DNA from: Pseudomonadales bacterium
GTDB taxonomy: Bacteria > Pseudomonadota > Gammaproteobacteria > Pseudomonadales > Azotimanducaceae
Length of the DNA: 64,000 bases
NCBI GenBank assembly: GCA_028283025.1
Contig: JAPYNO010000010.1
Location: forward strand, 1-64,000
Reading direction: 5' to 3'
This document shows positions 53,736 through 62,347 of the stretch, one piece after another. The notes under the pieces are model-generated. The model was given only the letters and a program-made list of their open reading frames with translations. It searched no databases and was not told the origin of the DNA. The position numbers were made by a program, and so were the translations under genes. Numbering within the stretch: position 1 is the stretch's first letter; every line of letters starts with the position of its first letter.

Positions 53736-54532
53736 GCTTCGATTTCGATGTTTGCGTTCACGAATAGCCGCCAATCTTTCGACCTAGGCGCACCTTCTGC
53801 ATTCTCACCGGGCAGAAGCTTCGTGAAATTCCGTGCGCTCCCAGCCACACGTTCTTTCAAGAGCACGGCCTTGTCTCCCGCTCCCACATGTTCTAAGAGG
53901 TAGCCTAGGCGTTGCGACCAGAGGATTGATGCGGACTTCGAGGCATCCACGAGACGCCTCGGATCGACATCGTCTGCGAGCTCCGAAAGCACGCCCGCCA
54001 CCCGGTCTACACCGCCTGCGCGACTCATGTGGCCGACGAGGTCAACCAGCGTCGCCTCGACGCTCGAAACCACCACTGTTCCACGCGGGTTGTTGAAGCG
54101 TTCGACCGGAATGGCAGCGAGGTTGTTGCGCGCAATGAAAGCCACCTTCACCGAACCGCATATGATCGCTGGGCGACTCCGCTCAAGAAAGACTTGAAAC
54201 TCCTGCGGACGATGATGCGCCGCGCCGTGATACTGCGCAGCGGAAAGAAGGCCGACGTAGTAGGGAGTGCCGCGGCGCTCCATCAGCGCAGGCACGAATT
54301 GGTCTGCTGGCAGACAGCCGAGCCGTCGGTACTGCGGCGGCACGATGACGTAGAAGCCGCACGCAGGACTTGCGATCTCCCCCTTGACCGCCAGTCGACT
54401 CAGAGCCTGACGCGCCGCCGCTTGGGACACGCCTAGCGCCGAGCGAAGCTCGATCGAGGTGAAGTGGTAGCGGCCGCGAGCGGCCATATCCAAAATGATG
54501 TCGCGCGCACGCGGCGCAGCATGTTCAGACAT
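53732..54532 (-). CDS. abiEi: AbiEi-type antitoxin (type IV TA), orphaned
   Basis: 266 residues. The N-terminal winged helix (RYHFTSIELRSALGVSQAAARQALSRLAVKGEI) is followed by the AbiEi_4-like part (YYVGLLSAAQYHGAAHHRPQEFQVFL) and a C-terminal domain with SSVEATLVDLVGHMSRAGG. AbiEi represses its own operon through inverted repeats and neutralises AbiEii, a nucleotidyltransferase. Here the toxin gene is reduced to a stub, so the antitoxin stands alone. Confidence 0.88.
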   Translation of the reverse strand: MSEHAAPRARDIILDMAARGRYHFTSIELRSALGVSQAAARQALSRLAVKGEIASPACGFYVIVPPQYRRLGCLPADQFVPALMERRGTPYYVGLLSAAQYHGAAHHRPQEFQVFLERSRPAIICGSVKVAFIARNNLAAIPVERFNNPRGTVVVSSVEATLVDLVGHMSRAGGVDRVAGVLSELADDVDPRRLVDASKSASILWSQRLGYLLEHVGAGDKAVLLKERVAGSARNFTKLLPGENAEGAPRSKDWRLFVNANIEIEA

Positions 54533-54612
54533 GACAAAGCTAAAGTAGTGATATTCGTCACATTACTCTATCGAAATAGTGAAATGCTTGCGCTGACACT
54601 CGCGTTTATCGT

Positions 54613-54694
54613 CGCGTTTGGGTAGCCACATCATTGAAAGGTGCGCCGAAACGCACCCTTCGGGTAGGGTTGCTTTGCTGAAACAAGCATGCAT
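54613..54694 (-). pseudogene. 5' stub of a DPPY-type methyltransferase
   Basis: The minus strand encodes LFQQSNPTRRVRFGAPFND, matching LFQQSKPSRRVRFGVPSND at the start of the methyltransferase at 52033-52749. The start codon is lost and the similarity ends after about 25 codons. At the DNA level GAAGGGTGCGTTTCGGCG is shared. The fragment lies directly behind the gene at 54707-55297. Confidence 0.75.
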
Positions 54695-54706
54695 TGGGTC
54701 AAGCGC

Positions 54707-55297
54707 TCACTCTGGAATTACGCGGACATGACCATCAGGCGATACAAGAGCGATCTCGATTCTGGCCGCCCGGCATCGCTCCGTCATTTTCCACGCCAAT
54801 TTATCCGTCTCCCGATGTCGTGGCACAGCAGCGATAAGGCGCGTTGCATCTGTTGGCGCATCGAAAAGGCTTCCCACCGCCTCGTACAAGCCTGTCCTCA
54901 GTCTAGAAAGAATGCCGGGATAATTCGAATTGATGCAACCACCTTTTGCCTCCACAAAGATGCGCTGGTCTTTGATGTCCGCCACAACGTCTCCCTTGCC
55001 GGGATGGAATCGGACTTCCAAGGTCTTACCGTCGCGGTCGCGGATCCATTTTCCACCATGAGGGGTGCTTCCTTCGCTAGTGCTCCTGCAGAATCCGTCC
55101 GCTCTCAGCCAACTGGCAATGTCGAATTGCTTTACATGCATGCCGTCTGGATGGATGCATACCCGATCAGCCCCGCATGCATACATCCATCGAGCCATAG
55201 CCAGCATGACAGCAGCCTCGGAAAGGACTTTTTCTTTGGAGCCCTCACACTTTGCTTTTCGCTTTTCCGTTGGTTCGCGCTCGGTAGTGAATTGCAT
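54707..55297 (-). CDS. Unknown protein with PD-(D/E)xK-like motif
   Basis: 196 residues. A likely nuclease core is GKGDVVADIKDQRIFVEAKGG (D, then EAK). The N-terminus is helical (LSEAAVMLAMARWMYACGADRV). The last part, RLIAAVPRHRETDKLAWKM, is typical of small predicted endonuclease-like proteins that report on their own. No full gene partner is intact nearby; the fragment of a methyltransferase just downstream hints at a lost R-M context. Confidence 0.7.
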   Translation of the reverse strand: MQFTTEREPTEKRKAKCEGSKEKVLSEAAVMLAMARWMYACGADRVCIHPDGMHVKQFDIASWLRADGFCRSTSEGSTPHGGKWIRDRDGKTLEVRFHPGKGDVVADIKDQRIFVEAKGGCINSNYPGILSRLRTGLYEAVGSLFDAPTDATRLIAAVPRHRETDKLAWKMTERCRAARIEIALVSPDGHVRVIPE

Positions 55298-55354
55298 GCG
55301 TCTGCTCTGTCAAAGTATGGGAACAATCAGTAACGGATCCAGATCAATCAACAA

Positions 55355-55915
55355 CTAGCGCCCGCGTTGCTTTCCCTTGTTCTTTTGTTGTGTCCTTCGT
55401 ACAAAATCCAGTCTTCTGGTAGATGGCAAACTGTAGCTCATCCATGTTTCTCCGCCCTTACTAGTCACGGCGAAGTCGCCTTCTCCTATGATGTCCATGC
55501 CGATTAGCACATCGGCACCGCCAATTTCTCCTTCGGTCACACGCCTCGCTGGAAATACCACCTGATTTGGCAATCCGATATTGACCAAATACACGTCGGC
55601 TTCGACTATTCCTCCCACTGTGTGAACACGCTCAACACCTATCGATTTGAGACCCAAGCTATCAGCCACTCTTTTAGTGATGGCGGAGTCCGTAGCACCC
55701 GTATCCCAAACCGCAACGAATGGCTTTAACGGCGGCGGTTCAGTTTTTCTTATGCGAACAACCGAAACAATGACTTCGGTCGTTAGCGTCCTGACCTTTT
55801 CAGGATACTTGACAGTGAAGGCATATGTGTTGGGCGATGACCTCCGTACCACTCTGTAATCACCAACCAACCCTGCTATGGAATCGTATGACTCCTCGAT
55901 CATCGTCACGAACAC
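55355..55915 (-). CDS. Retropepsin-like aspartic protease
   Basis: Up to 186 residues. VWDTGATDSAITKRVADSLGL carries the DTGA catalytic motif, followed by a flap region (VHTVGGIVEADVYLVNIGLP) and DVLIGMDIIGEGDFAV, the Asp_protease_2 pattern. One domain, so active as a dimer. The frame overlaps the upstream gene by 56 bases, so the true start may be downstream (for example a GTG at 55852). It forms a two-gene unit with the protein at 55860-56138; what it cleaves is unknown. Confidence 0.8.
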   Translation of the reverse strand: MFVTMIEESYDSIAGLVGDYRVVRRSSPNTYAFTVKYPEKVRTLTTEVIVSVVRIRKTEPPPLKPFVAVWDTGATDSAITKRVADSLGLKSIGVERVHTVGGIVEADVYLVNIGLPNQVVFPARRVTEGEIGGADVLIGMDIIGEGDFAVTSKGGETWMSYSLPSTRRLDFVRRTQQKNKGKQRGR

Positions 55916-56138
55916 ACTCTTGTAAGAGAAACTCTCCTAGACCGAATTTCTCGACGCCCACAGCGTAGCCTTCCATTTCTTCCCTGTAGAAGCCAACAAC
56001 CTCATCCTTATGAATCACTACGAATTCACCGTGATGCTCTTCAGCGAATTGCTCCTGATTAGCCTTGAATACCTCTAATGGCTTCCTCAGTGCCTTGTTG
56101 CGAGGCGGTCTTATTGCCATTTCAGTGTCCCCGTTCAT
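55860..56138 (-). CDS. DUF5678-like partner of the aspartic protease
   Basis: 92 residues; an ATG at 56120 with GGGGA upstream may be the true start. The pattern FKANQEQFAEEHHGEFVVIHKDEVVGFY then FGLGEFLLQEC, ending in FHSRVGW, is the usual one of small proteins encoded directly in front of retropepsin-like genes. No activity is known. The stretch 56139-56549 shows no gene I can support; a 37-codon frame on the plus strand (56391-56504) is not convincing. Confidence 0.7.
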   Translation of the reverse strand: MNGDTEMAIRPPRNKALRKPLEVFKANQEQFAEEHHGEFVVIHKDEVVGFYREEMEGYAVGVEKFGLGEFLLQECVRDDDRGVIRFHSRVGW

Positions 56139-56549
56139 TGAAGCGGTGAGTCCTGCGATATCAAAGAGTGATCACATCCTACCCTACTTTCGTTGGGCTT
56201 AGCGCTTGGTTTTCAAGAGAATTAGCTTTTGAAGCTGGCTTTGTTTCAAGCCAAGAAAAAGCGGCGCAGTTTAGCAATCTCTATATCGGCGGCTACGCAC
56301 ACTTGCTACGACCGCATTTGACACATGCCTCTGATATACTGTTGGCAACAAATAGACTTGCTCGACTGGAATCCGAACACCAAGGCACAGATGATAAAAA
56401 CAGGCGATGCAGCAGTGGCCGATTTCGTGCATCTCCGGGTGCGGAGCGAATCCTACATTCAAGTCAGAAGTGCAACGCTTCAGAAGTTAAGAAGGGCCGG
56501 GTGAGGTAACATCCTCAGGTCTACCAAACCGCAGGAAATGGAACATCAA

Positions 56550-57212
56550 ATGATACAAACTACTGAACAGATGCTTTGCGCTTTCAACAAAGCCCTAAAC
56601 GACAGCTTGAAATGGGATCCAAAGAAAGCACATTTAACCAACTCACTGCGATCAGCACTTTTTCTTAGCAGATCTTGTGAGCAGTTAGATGGTTTTATAG
56701 ACGGAAAGGGGAATTATATAAGGGTTGTCGACGACCGAGAAAAACCTAGGGAATCTGGTGAATGGCTGCTCGACGGCATTTGGACTAAAACTCATCAGCC
56801 GGACTGTAGCGAGGCCGAAAAACCACACGAGATCGCTGTCGCTGTCTGTTGCGCACTGGAGTGCGAAAGTCAAACTGGCGAAAAACAATTCTTTGAGGAT
56901 TTCAGCAAGCTCTTGGTAGTGTCGAGTCCCCTGAAGATATTCCTTGCAGGTCTTAACCAAAGAACAAAAGTGGGCGCAAACGATTACATCGAAAAACGGC
57001 TCAAAATGATACAAGAACTTCTGGAAAAACCTTCCGTAAAGCAAACTGAGAGTGACTGGTACATCGCATTTTGGCCTTCGCCCAAGATAGACGGAGAGTC
57101 CAAGACATTGTGGGATCAACTAGACAAATATTGTCATCTCAAAGAAATCAGGTTGTTCTACCGATGCAAGGGTAAGGAAGGTGGATTCGAGGAATACCCA
57201 AAGAACGGCTGA
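56550..57212 (+). CDS. Hypothetical protein upstream of DUF2779
   Basis: 220 residues from the ATG at 56550 (or 56538). AT-rich, no recognised domain; a segment KPHEIAVAVCCALECESQTGEK and the ending CHLKEIRLFYRCKGKEGG are its most structured parts. Its stop is directly followed by the DUF2779 start with no gap, suggesting a two-gene operon. Confidence 0.7.
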   Translation: MIQTTEQMLCAFNKALNDSLKWDPKKAHLTNSLRSALFLSRSCEQLDGFIDGKGNYIRVVDDREKPRESGEWLLDGIWTKTHQPDCSEAEKPHEIAVAVCCALECESQTGEKQFFEDFSKLLVVSSPLKIFLAGLNQRTKVGANDYIEKRLKMIQELLEKPSVKQTESDWYIAFWPSPKIDGESKTLWDQLDKYCHLKEIRLFYRCKGKEGGFEEYPKNG

Positions 57213-58574
57213 ATGGCAACCCCAACCCTCTCCAAATCCCGCTTCATCAACGGTTCTCAATGCCACCTGCGCCTCTGGCACGACTACCACGCACCGCACC
57301 TCGCTAAACCGGCAGACCCCACTCTCCAAGCCATCTTCGACACTGGTCACGAAGTCGGTGATTTGGCGTGTGCTCGCTATCCAAGCGGGCATCTGATCGC
57401 CCATGACCACCGGCACACTACAGAAGCCCTTGAGGAAACAAGCAAGCTCATCGACCAGGACACCTTCCCCGCATTGTTCGAGGCAGCCTTCACATACCAA
57501 GGCCTGTTCGCACGTGCAGACATCATTGAGCGCCTCCCCGACGGAGGCTGGCGGCTCATTGAAGTCAAGTCCACCACGCGCAACAAGGATGTCTTCGTGC
57601 TCGACCTTGCTTTTCAGCTCGGCATCCTGCGCGGCGCGGGGCTTGATGTGCGCGATGCGGGCGTGCTGACTCTCAACCGAGATTACGTCTACGACGGGCA
57701 GCAACTCGACCTCGACGCACTATTCCGCTATCACCCATGCTACGAGCGAGCCGATGCCATGTGCGAATCCGTCGGCGATCAAGCCAAGGTCATGAAATCG
57801 CTCATCACCCAAGATGACCCGCCTGACATCGCGCCGGGCGATCATTGCTTCACGCCCTACACCTGCCCCTACCATGCGCATTGCACACGCGACCAAGCAG
57901 AAAGAGACCAAGCCAGCGACGCACTACCAGCGCTCGCCCCAGAGCAGCGCAACCACATCAAACACGCCCTCGCCTCGCTGACACCACCAATCCGGCACCT
58001 CGACTTCGAGACTTTCGCGCCAGCAATTCCGCGATTCGCAGGCACCCGCCCTTATGAGCCAATCCCGTTTCTATTCTCAATTCACACCGAGCATGATGGC
58101 GCAGACCCCGCCCATACCGACTATTTGCACAAGGGAGAAGACGACCCGCGTCCGCAACTCGCCGACCGATTGATCGATGCGCTCGGTAGCGAAGGCAGCG
58201 TCTGCACCTATTCCGGCTATGAGCGCAGGATGATCAAAGGACTGATTGCAGCACTCCCTTATCGGGCTGATGCCCTTCACGCCATCGAAGCACGCTTATT
58301 CGACCTCTACCGGCCAATTCGAGTCGGCTACTACCGTTCCGGTTATCGCGGCTCGCTCTCGCTCAAGAGCGTGCTGCCGCTGCTCTCACCGGATAGCGGC
58401 TACGATGATCTCGCCATCACCGACGGACAGACCGCGGCCGCTCGCTATTCGCTCGCGCTCAACACGAAAGACCGAAGGCAACAACAGTCACTATTCGACG
58501 ACCTGCGTGCCTACTGCGAAAGGGACACCCTCGCGAGCGTCAAAATCCGGCAAGCACTGGCGAGTATTTCATGA
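57213..58574 (+). CDS. DUF2779 protein: Cas4-like nuclease fused to a DEDD-type domain
   Basis: 453 residues. The N-terminal half is Cas4/RecB-like: LSKSRFINGSQCHLRLW, RADIIERLPDGGWRLIEVKST (D, then EVK) and a C-terminal cysteine set CFTPYTCPYHAHC that would hold an Fe-S cluster. The C-terminal DUF2779 domain has IRHLDFETFAP (DxE), and RDTLASVKI at the end, resembling an RNase-H-like DEDD exonuclease. It probably processes DNA ends or single strands. The first codons recur as a stub at 53567. Confidence 0.85.
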   Translation: MATPTLSKSRFINGSQCHLRLWHDYHAPHLAKPADPTLQAIFDTGHEVGDLACARYPSGHLIAHDHRHTTEALEETSKLIDQDTFPALFEAAFTYQGLFARADIIERLPDGGWRLIEVKSTTRNKDVFVLDLAFQLGILRGAGLDVRDAGVLTLNRDYVYDGQQLDLDALFRYHPCYERADAMCESVGDQAKVMKSLITQDDPPDIAPGDHCFTPYTCPYHAHCTRDQAERDQASDALPALAPEQRNHIKHALASLTPPIRHLDFETFAPAIPRFAGTRPYEPIPFLFSIHTEHDGADPAHTDYLHKGEDDPRPQLADRLIDALGSEGSVCTYSGYERRMIKGLIAALPYRADALHAIEARLFDLYRPIRVGYYRSGYRGSLSLKSVLPLLSPDSGYDDLAITDGQTAAARYSLALNTKDRRQQQSLFDDLRAYCERDTLASVKIRQALASIS

Positions 58575-58679
58575 AGCACTCAACCACTACTGTACCGGCT
58601 CAGAAACATTTCGGAACTTTCCTCATCAAGGAATTATGGTATGGTTCATGGTGTCCATTCGCGTTCATAAGGCACAGAC

Positions 58680-59294
58680 ATGAAACGCCCCTCCATCAAT
58701 TACAATACGCATTCACAACCGAGAGCCATTAGAAAACTTCTCATCCTTCTGATTGCATGTTTGACAAGCGCGGTACATGCACAAACCTACGAACCTGCAA
58801 CATCGAACATCTACACCGGCGGTGCTGGAGAGACATGGAATCACCGGATTATTGATCCGTACGGTATCAAACGAGTTGATGTCTATATTGTCAGTCGCAC
58901 AGGTGGTCCTGCATTCACGTTGCCTACATTTAAGGCAACTCGAACACCGATGGCATATCGAGGCATTCGAGTTGAATCGAATCAGAATGTCACAAGTCTC
59001 TGCTCCACTGCTGGTGGAACTACTCGTAGTGCTCGATTCAGATGTGATTCGTTGGTAAATCACACATACGTTCCACCTGCCCTAGACCCGATGTTTTCAT
59101 GGGTACCTGCGAAATATCGACCACAAACACAGACAGGTAATTTCTTACCTGATGAGATTCAATACACAATGTCTTTTCCATCAACGATTGCTGACGGCAG
59201 CACATATGTAGTGTTTGAAATTCGAGACATCAACAATGGGTATCGTGAAATCCGTTATGTGTTAGATGGTTGCAACAAGTTCAAGTGTGGCTAA
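58680..59294 (+). CDS. Secreted protein of unknown function
   Basis: 204 residues with a Sec signal peptide (LLILLIACLTSAVHAQ). The mature part is beta-rich and has cysteines in SLCSTAGG, FRCDS and DGCNKFKCG that could pair. Not recognised. A 105-base gap separates it from DUF2779. On the other strand, 59328-59495 contains an open stretch encoding ALLEDPADELAHKRGAF without a start, possibly another gene remnant. Confidence 0.65.
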   Translation: MKRPSINYNTHSQPRAIRKLLILLIACLTSAVHAQTYEPATSNIYTGGAGETWNHRIIDPYGIKRVDVYIVSRTGGPAFTLPTFKATRTPMAYRGIRVESNQNVTSLCSTAGGTTRSARFRCDSLVNHTYVPPALDPMFSWVPAKYRPQTQTGNFLPDEIQYTMSFPSTIADGSTYVVFEIRDINNGYREIRYVLDGCNKFKCG

Positions 59295-59520
59295 TCACCG
59301 ATTACGGTCTTTCGCTTTCTCAGCTTCACGCGCATGCTTCACTAGGGACAAAAGCATCAGCAATGTTCTCAAGCTCCACATCCTTATGGGCGGCGGCCTC
59401 GAAGGCGCCGCGCTTGTGCGCAAGTTCGTCTGCCGGATCCTCGAGGAGGGCTTGAGAACGATTCGGCGGGCATATATTCCGAAATGCCCTGAACCGCTAC
59501 ACTACGACCAAATCAGCGAA

Positions 59521-60513
59521 TTAGAGTATCCCTCGATGCTGCGCCTTAAGCGCAGCGCCTAGCTCAAACAAGCGCTCCCGCAGCTTGCTCGGCTGCTCAA
59601 CGACCACATGCCGACCCCAGGTCACGAGATGAAAGCACATCTCGTCAAGGCCGCCCGCTGTGAAGCGGACGGTTACGCAACCGTCCTCGTGTTCGCTGAT
59701 TGATTGGCTAGGATGAAACAGAAAGCACTTCGCATCCGCTGCGGCCTTTGAGTCAAAGCGCAGCACTACGTCAAATGGCGGCTCCTGATAGGTGCCAAAA
59801 GAACGCTCAGCAAAGGCTTGCAAATCGAAATCCGTATCCGCCTCAAACGTCATGTCCGTCAGGCGGACACGGCTCATATTCGGCAAACTCCAAAGCCGAA
59901 AATCCTCCGATGCATCGAGTCGCCCGACCAGATAAGCGCGGTTTCCATAGAGCACACCATAAGGCTCGACCTGTTGCAGGCTGCACTGACCCGACCGCCT
60001 CGCGACATACTCGAACGCGAGCTTGCGAGAGGCTTTGATCGCATCCCAAATGAGCGGCAACATTGCGCTGTCAAATCCCGGGCGCGGGCCTGGGCGCATG
60101 GCCAGACCTTCAGACCTCATGAGCGCTTCGACATCGTCATCGAACGCCTGCGCACTGAACGGTCGCTTCAGTGCATTGAGCTTGACGGTCAGTTCACGAA
60201 GTGAGTCTGTGCGCTCAGCGGCACCGGAACGTACCAAATGCGCAATGGCAAACTCAAGCGCGGCTATTTCTTCAGATGAAATTTGGGCGAGACTGCGCAA
60301 CCCGTTCGATTGCAGCCGCCAGTGGATGCGCTTGTCCGCCGCGTCCACCTCATCGAGCGGGCAGAAAGCGGTTTCGACGGCATCGCGCATGCGCTCGGCG
60401 GTGCGGCGGCTCACGCCGAACTCATCTTGAATCTCATCCATCGTCATCCCGCCTCGTGCGCCCTGCAAATGCAAGGCTAGACGCAGAATATCTGTCAGTC
60501 GTTCATATCGCAT
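59521..60513 (-). CDS. WYL-domain transcriptional regulator
   Basis: 330 residues. The N-terminal HTH_11 winged helix (MTMDEIQDEFGVSRRTAERM) precedes a WYL domain (VEPYGVLYGNRAYLVGRLDASEDFRLWSL) and a C-terminal WCX domain (HLVTWGRHVVVEQP). WYL proteins sense nucleic-acid-like or nucleotide ligands and often control defence genes. It is 16 bases downstream of the AAA gene's stop and on the same strand, so part of one operon. Confidence 0.9.
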   Translation of the reverse strand: MRYERLTDILRLALHLQGARGGMTMDEIQDEFGVSRRTAERMRDAVETAFCPLDEVDAADKRIHWRLQSNGLRSLAQISSEEIAALEFAIAHLVRSGAAERTDSLRELTVKLNALKRPFSAQAFDDDVEALMRSEGLAMRPGPRPGFDSAMLPLIWDAIKASRKLAFEYVARRSGQCSLQQVEPYGVLYGNRAYLVGRLDASEDFRLWSLPNMSRVRLTDMTFEADTDFDLQAFAERSFGTYQEPPFDVVLRFDSKAAADAKCFLFHPSQSISEHEDGCVTVRFTAGGLDEMCFHLVTWGRHVVVEQPSKLRERLFELGAALKAQHRGIL

Positions 60514-60528
60514 GAGCTTCTCCCAAGC

Positions 60529-62188
60529 TTACGCGGCATTCGCCGCGAATCCGATTTGCCTTGGTCGGTCAGGCTTGATCTCGCACTCCTCGCGCAGCAT
60601 GTCGGCAAGCGCCTCGGCATCGTCCTGCTTCCCCAGCACCTCGGCGCGCCGTCGCACGACAGCGAAATCACCCGGTGTGAGATTGGGCAAGGTTTGCGTA
60701 CTCTCTGGGGGTTGCAAATCAAAAAATACGCGAAACGCGAGCCTGACCTGATCAGGCGTGAGGTAATCGAGCCGGATTTTGAAGTCAAAACGCCGCAGTG
60801 TCGCAGGGTCAAGACGGTCTCCAAAGTTGGTCGTGCACGCGAATGGCAGAGGATGACTCTCCATCCATGTGAGCATTTCGTTCACTTGGCTAACCTCCCA
60901 GTTACGCTGCGCGTAGCGCCGGTCGGCGAACAGCGAATCGGCCTCATCGAACACGAGGAATTGCTCCTGATCGCGCGCTTCTGCGAAGGCGCTGGCGATG
61001 TTCGATTCCGTCCCGCCGACCCACATGGAGAGCAAGTCGGAAGCTCGGTGCTGCGCAACTTCGAGCCCAATCAGGTCGGCGAGGTGACGAACGAATGCGC
61101 TCTTGCCCGTACCCGGCGGCCCTTGAAGCAGTAGCGATTGACGCTGTCTACCGCGCGTGGTCGAGGATGTTGCCAGTTGAACCAGGTCGCAATCGCCGTG
61201 AACAAGCGCAAGATCAAAGCCTTCGACCCTGCCTTGAGGCGCCTTGTCACCATGCAGCAGGCGCGAGAGACTGCGCACGCCCTTGCGAACTGTCTCGATA
61301 TCGCCGCCTTCGATCAGTCCCGCAGCAGCCGTGGCCCCGGCCGCCACGCTTGGCGCGACTTTGAACTCGCGACCAAGCGATTCGGCCTCGCCACTTTGCA
61401 CCGGAATGCCTTGGCGCTCAAGTTCTCTTGCCCAGATTCTTCCGCGGATGCGGGCTGAAGGTAGGCGCAGTTCCATCGCGTACATCATGCGTCGAAGGAT
61501 TGTTGCGCATGTTCGCTGCGCCTTTGATGAGGCGTTCGACATGATCCCGCTGCTCCGCCACATGGTCAAAGTCCCTCCAAGTGAGTTGCGGTGCTGGCGA
61601 TTTGCCAAACAGCACGCGCGGTGCATCCGTTCCGCGCTCTGTCGGCGCACGTACCAAGCGCCACATGCAACTAGAAGGTCTGATTTCTCCGTCGTCGTCA
61701 ACCTGCATCAATCCAAGCAAGAGCAGCGGCGAATCCGAACGTAGTCGACTGCGCAAGTGACCAGCGGATGTACCAAGCATTGACGGAATATTTTGGTTAC
61801 GTACTGAAAGGAACCACTTGTGAGAACCGCGCTGGCCAGGATCATCTGTAAACTTATCCAAGATGTGTTCAATAATGCTATGAGTGCCGTAGCGAAGTGA
61901 GAGTTCAAGCAGATTGAGATCCGTGCGCGTCAAGCGCAGGTGGCGACCTAGGCTCTCTATTCTTATTGCCAATTGGTCGCGTCGAACAGCCCTGCTGCCT
62001 GTATTCAACCAATCCTGTAGCCGCGCAGCTTTGGCCATTCCATCCATAGCCTCGGGCCAGCCGAGAAAGTTCGAAAATGGCTGCAATTTCTTAAACACCT
62101 TTTTGTGCTGCGCAGAGTCATCGTCAAACGTGCCCAAGAGATTGGAAATGCACCTGCGTATGAAATGTCGTTCGTAGCTTGTCAACAT
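60529..62188 (-). pseudogene. AAA ATPase gene with a frameshift
   Basis: Two frames together make one protein of about 550 residues. The first (ATG 62188, to about 61480) is an N-terminal helical domain (MLTSYERHFIRRCISNLLG through DHVERLIKGAANMRNN). The second continues at about 61490 (MELRLPSARIRGRIWAREL) and holds the ATPase: LLLQGPPGTGKSAF, FLVFDEADSLF and sensor ACTTNFGDRLDPATLRRFDFKI. The split at about 61485 is one frame change. Family: Lon-like/ATAD-type AAA next to a WYL regulator; the exact role is unknown. The two halves could still be expressed separately only if re-initiation occurs. Confidence 0.75.
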
Positions 62189-62299
62189 GTGTTCGCCTGC
62201 TCGTCTTTATTGTCTTCATTGAATCGAAGGCAATCTAACACCGCTATGCGTCATATATGGCTGCACTTTATGCCTACATTCGCATATTTTTTTGAAATC

Positions 62300-62316
62300 T
62301 CGGAATTCAATTCCGA
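62300..62316 (+). promoter_or_regulatory. Palindrome upstream of the second DUF4143 ATPase gene
   Basis: TCGGAATT-C-AATTCCGA is a 17-bp palindrome with perfect 8-bp arms, centred 40 bases ahead of the ATG at 62348. A TATACT hexamer at 62336-62341 is so close to the ATG that the transcript may be nearly leaderless. The arms differ in sequence from those at 36801-36843 but the arrangement is the same. Confidence 0.5.
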
Positions 62317-62347
62317 ATTTTCAATAAAAAATGGCTATACTTCCCAC

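Noticed and set aside
56168..56509. 113-codon frame between DUF5678 and the hypothetical gene
   Set aside because: No ribosome site, no similarity and unconvincing composition; the region is better left as non-coding or remnant.
59266..59562. 98-codon plus-strand frame at the end of the secreted-protein gene
   Set aside because: Overlaps real genes on both sides; the minus strand of the same stretch looks more protein-like.
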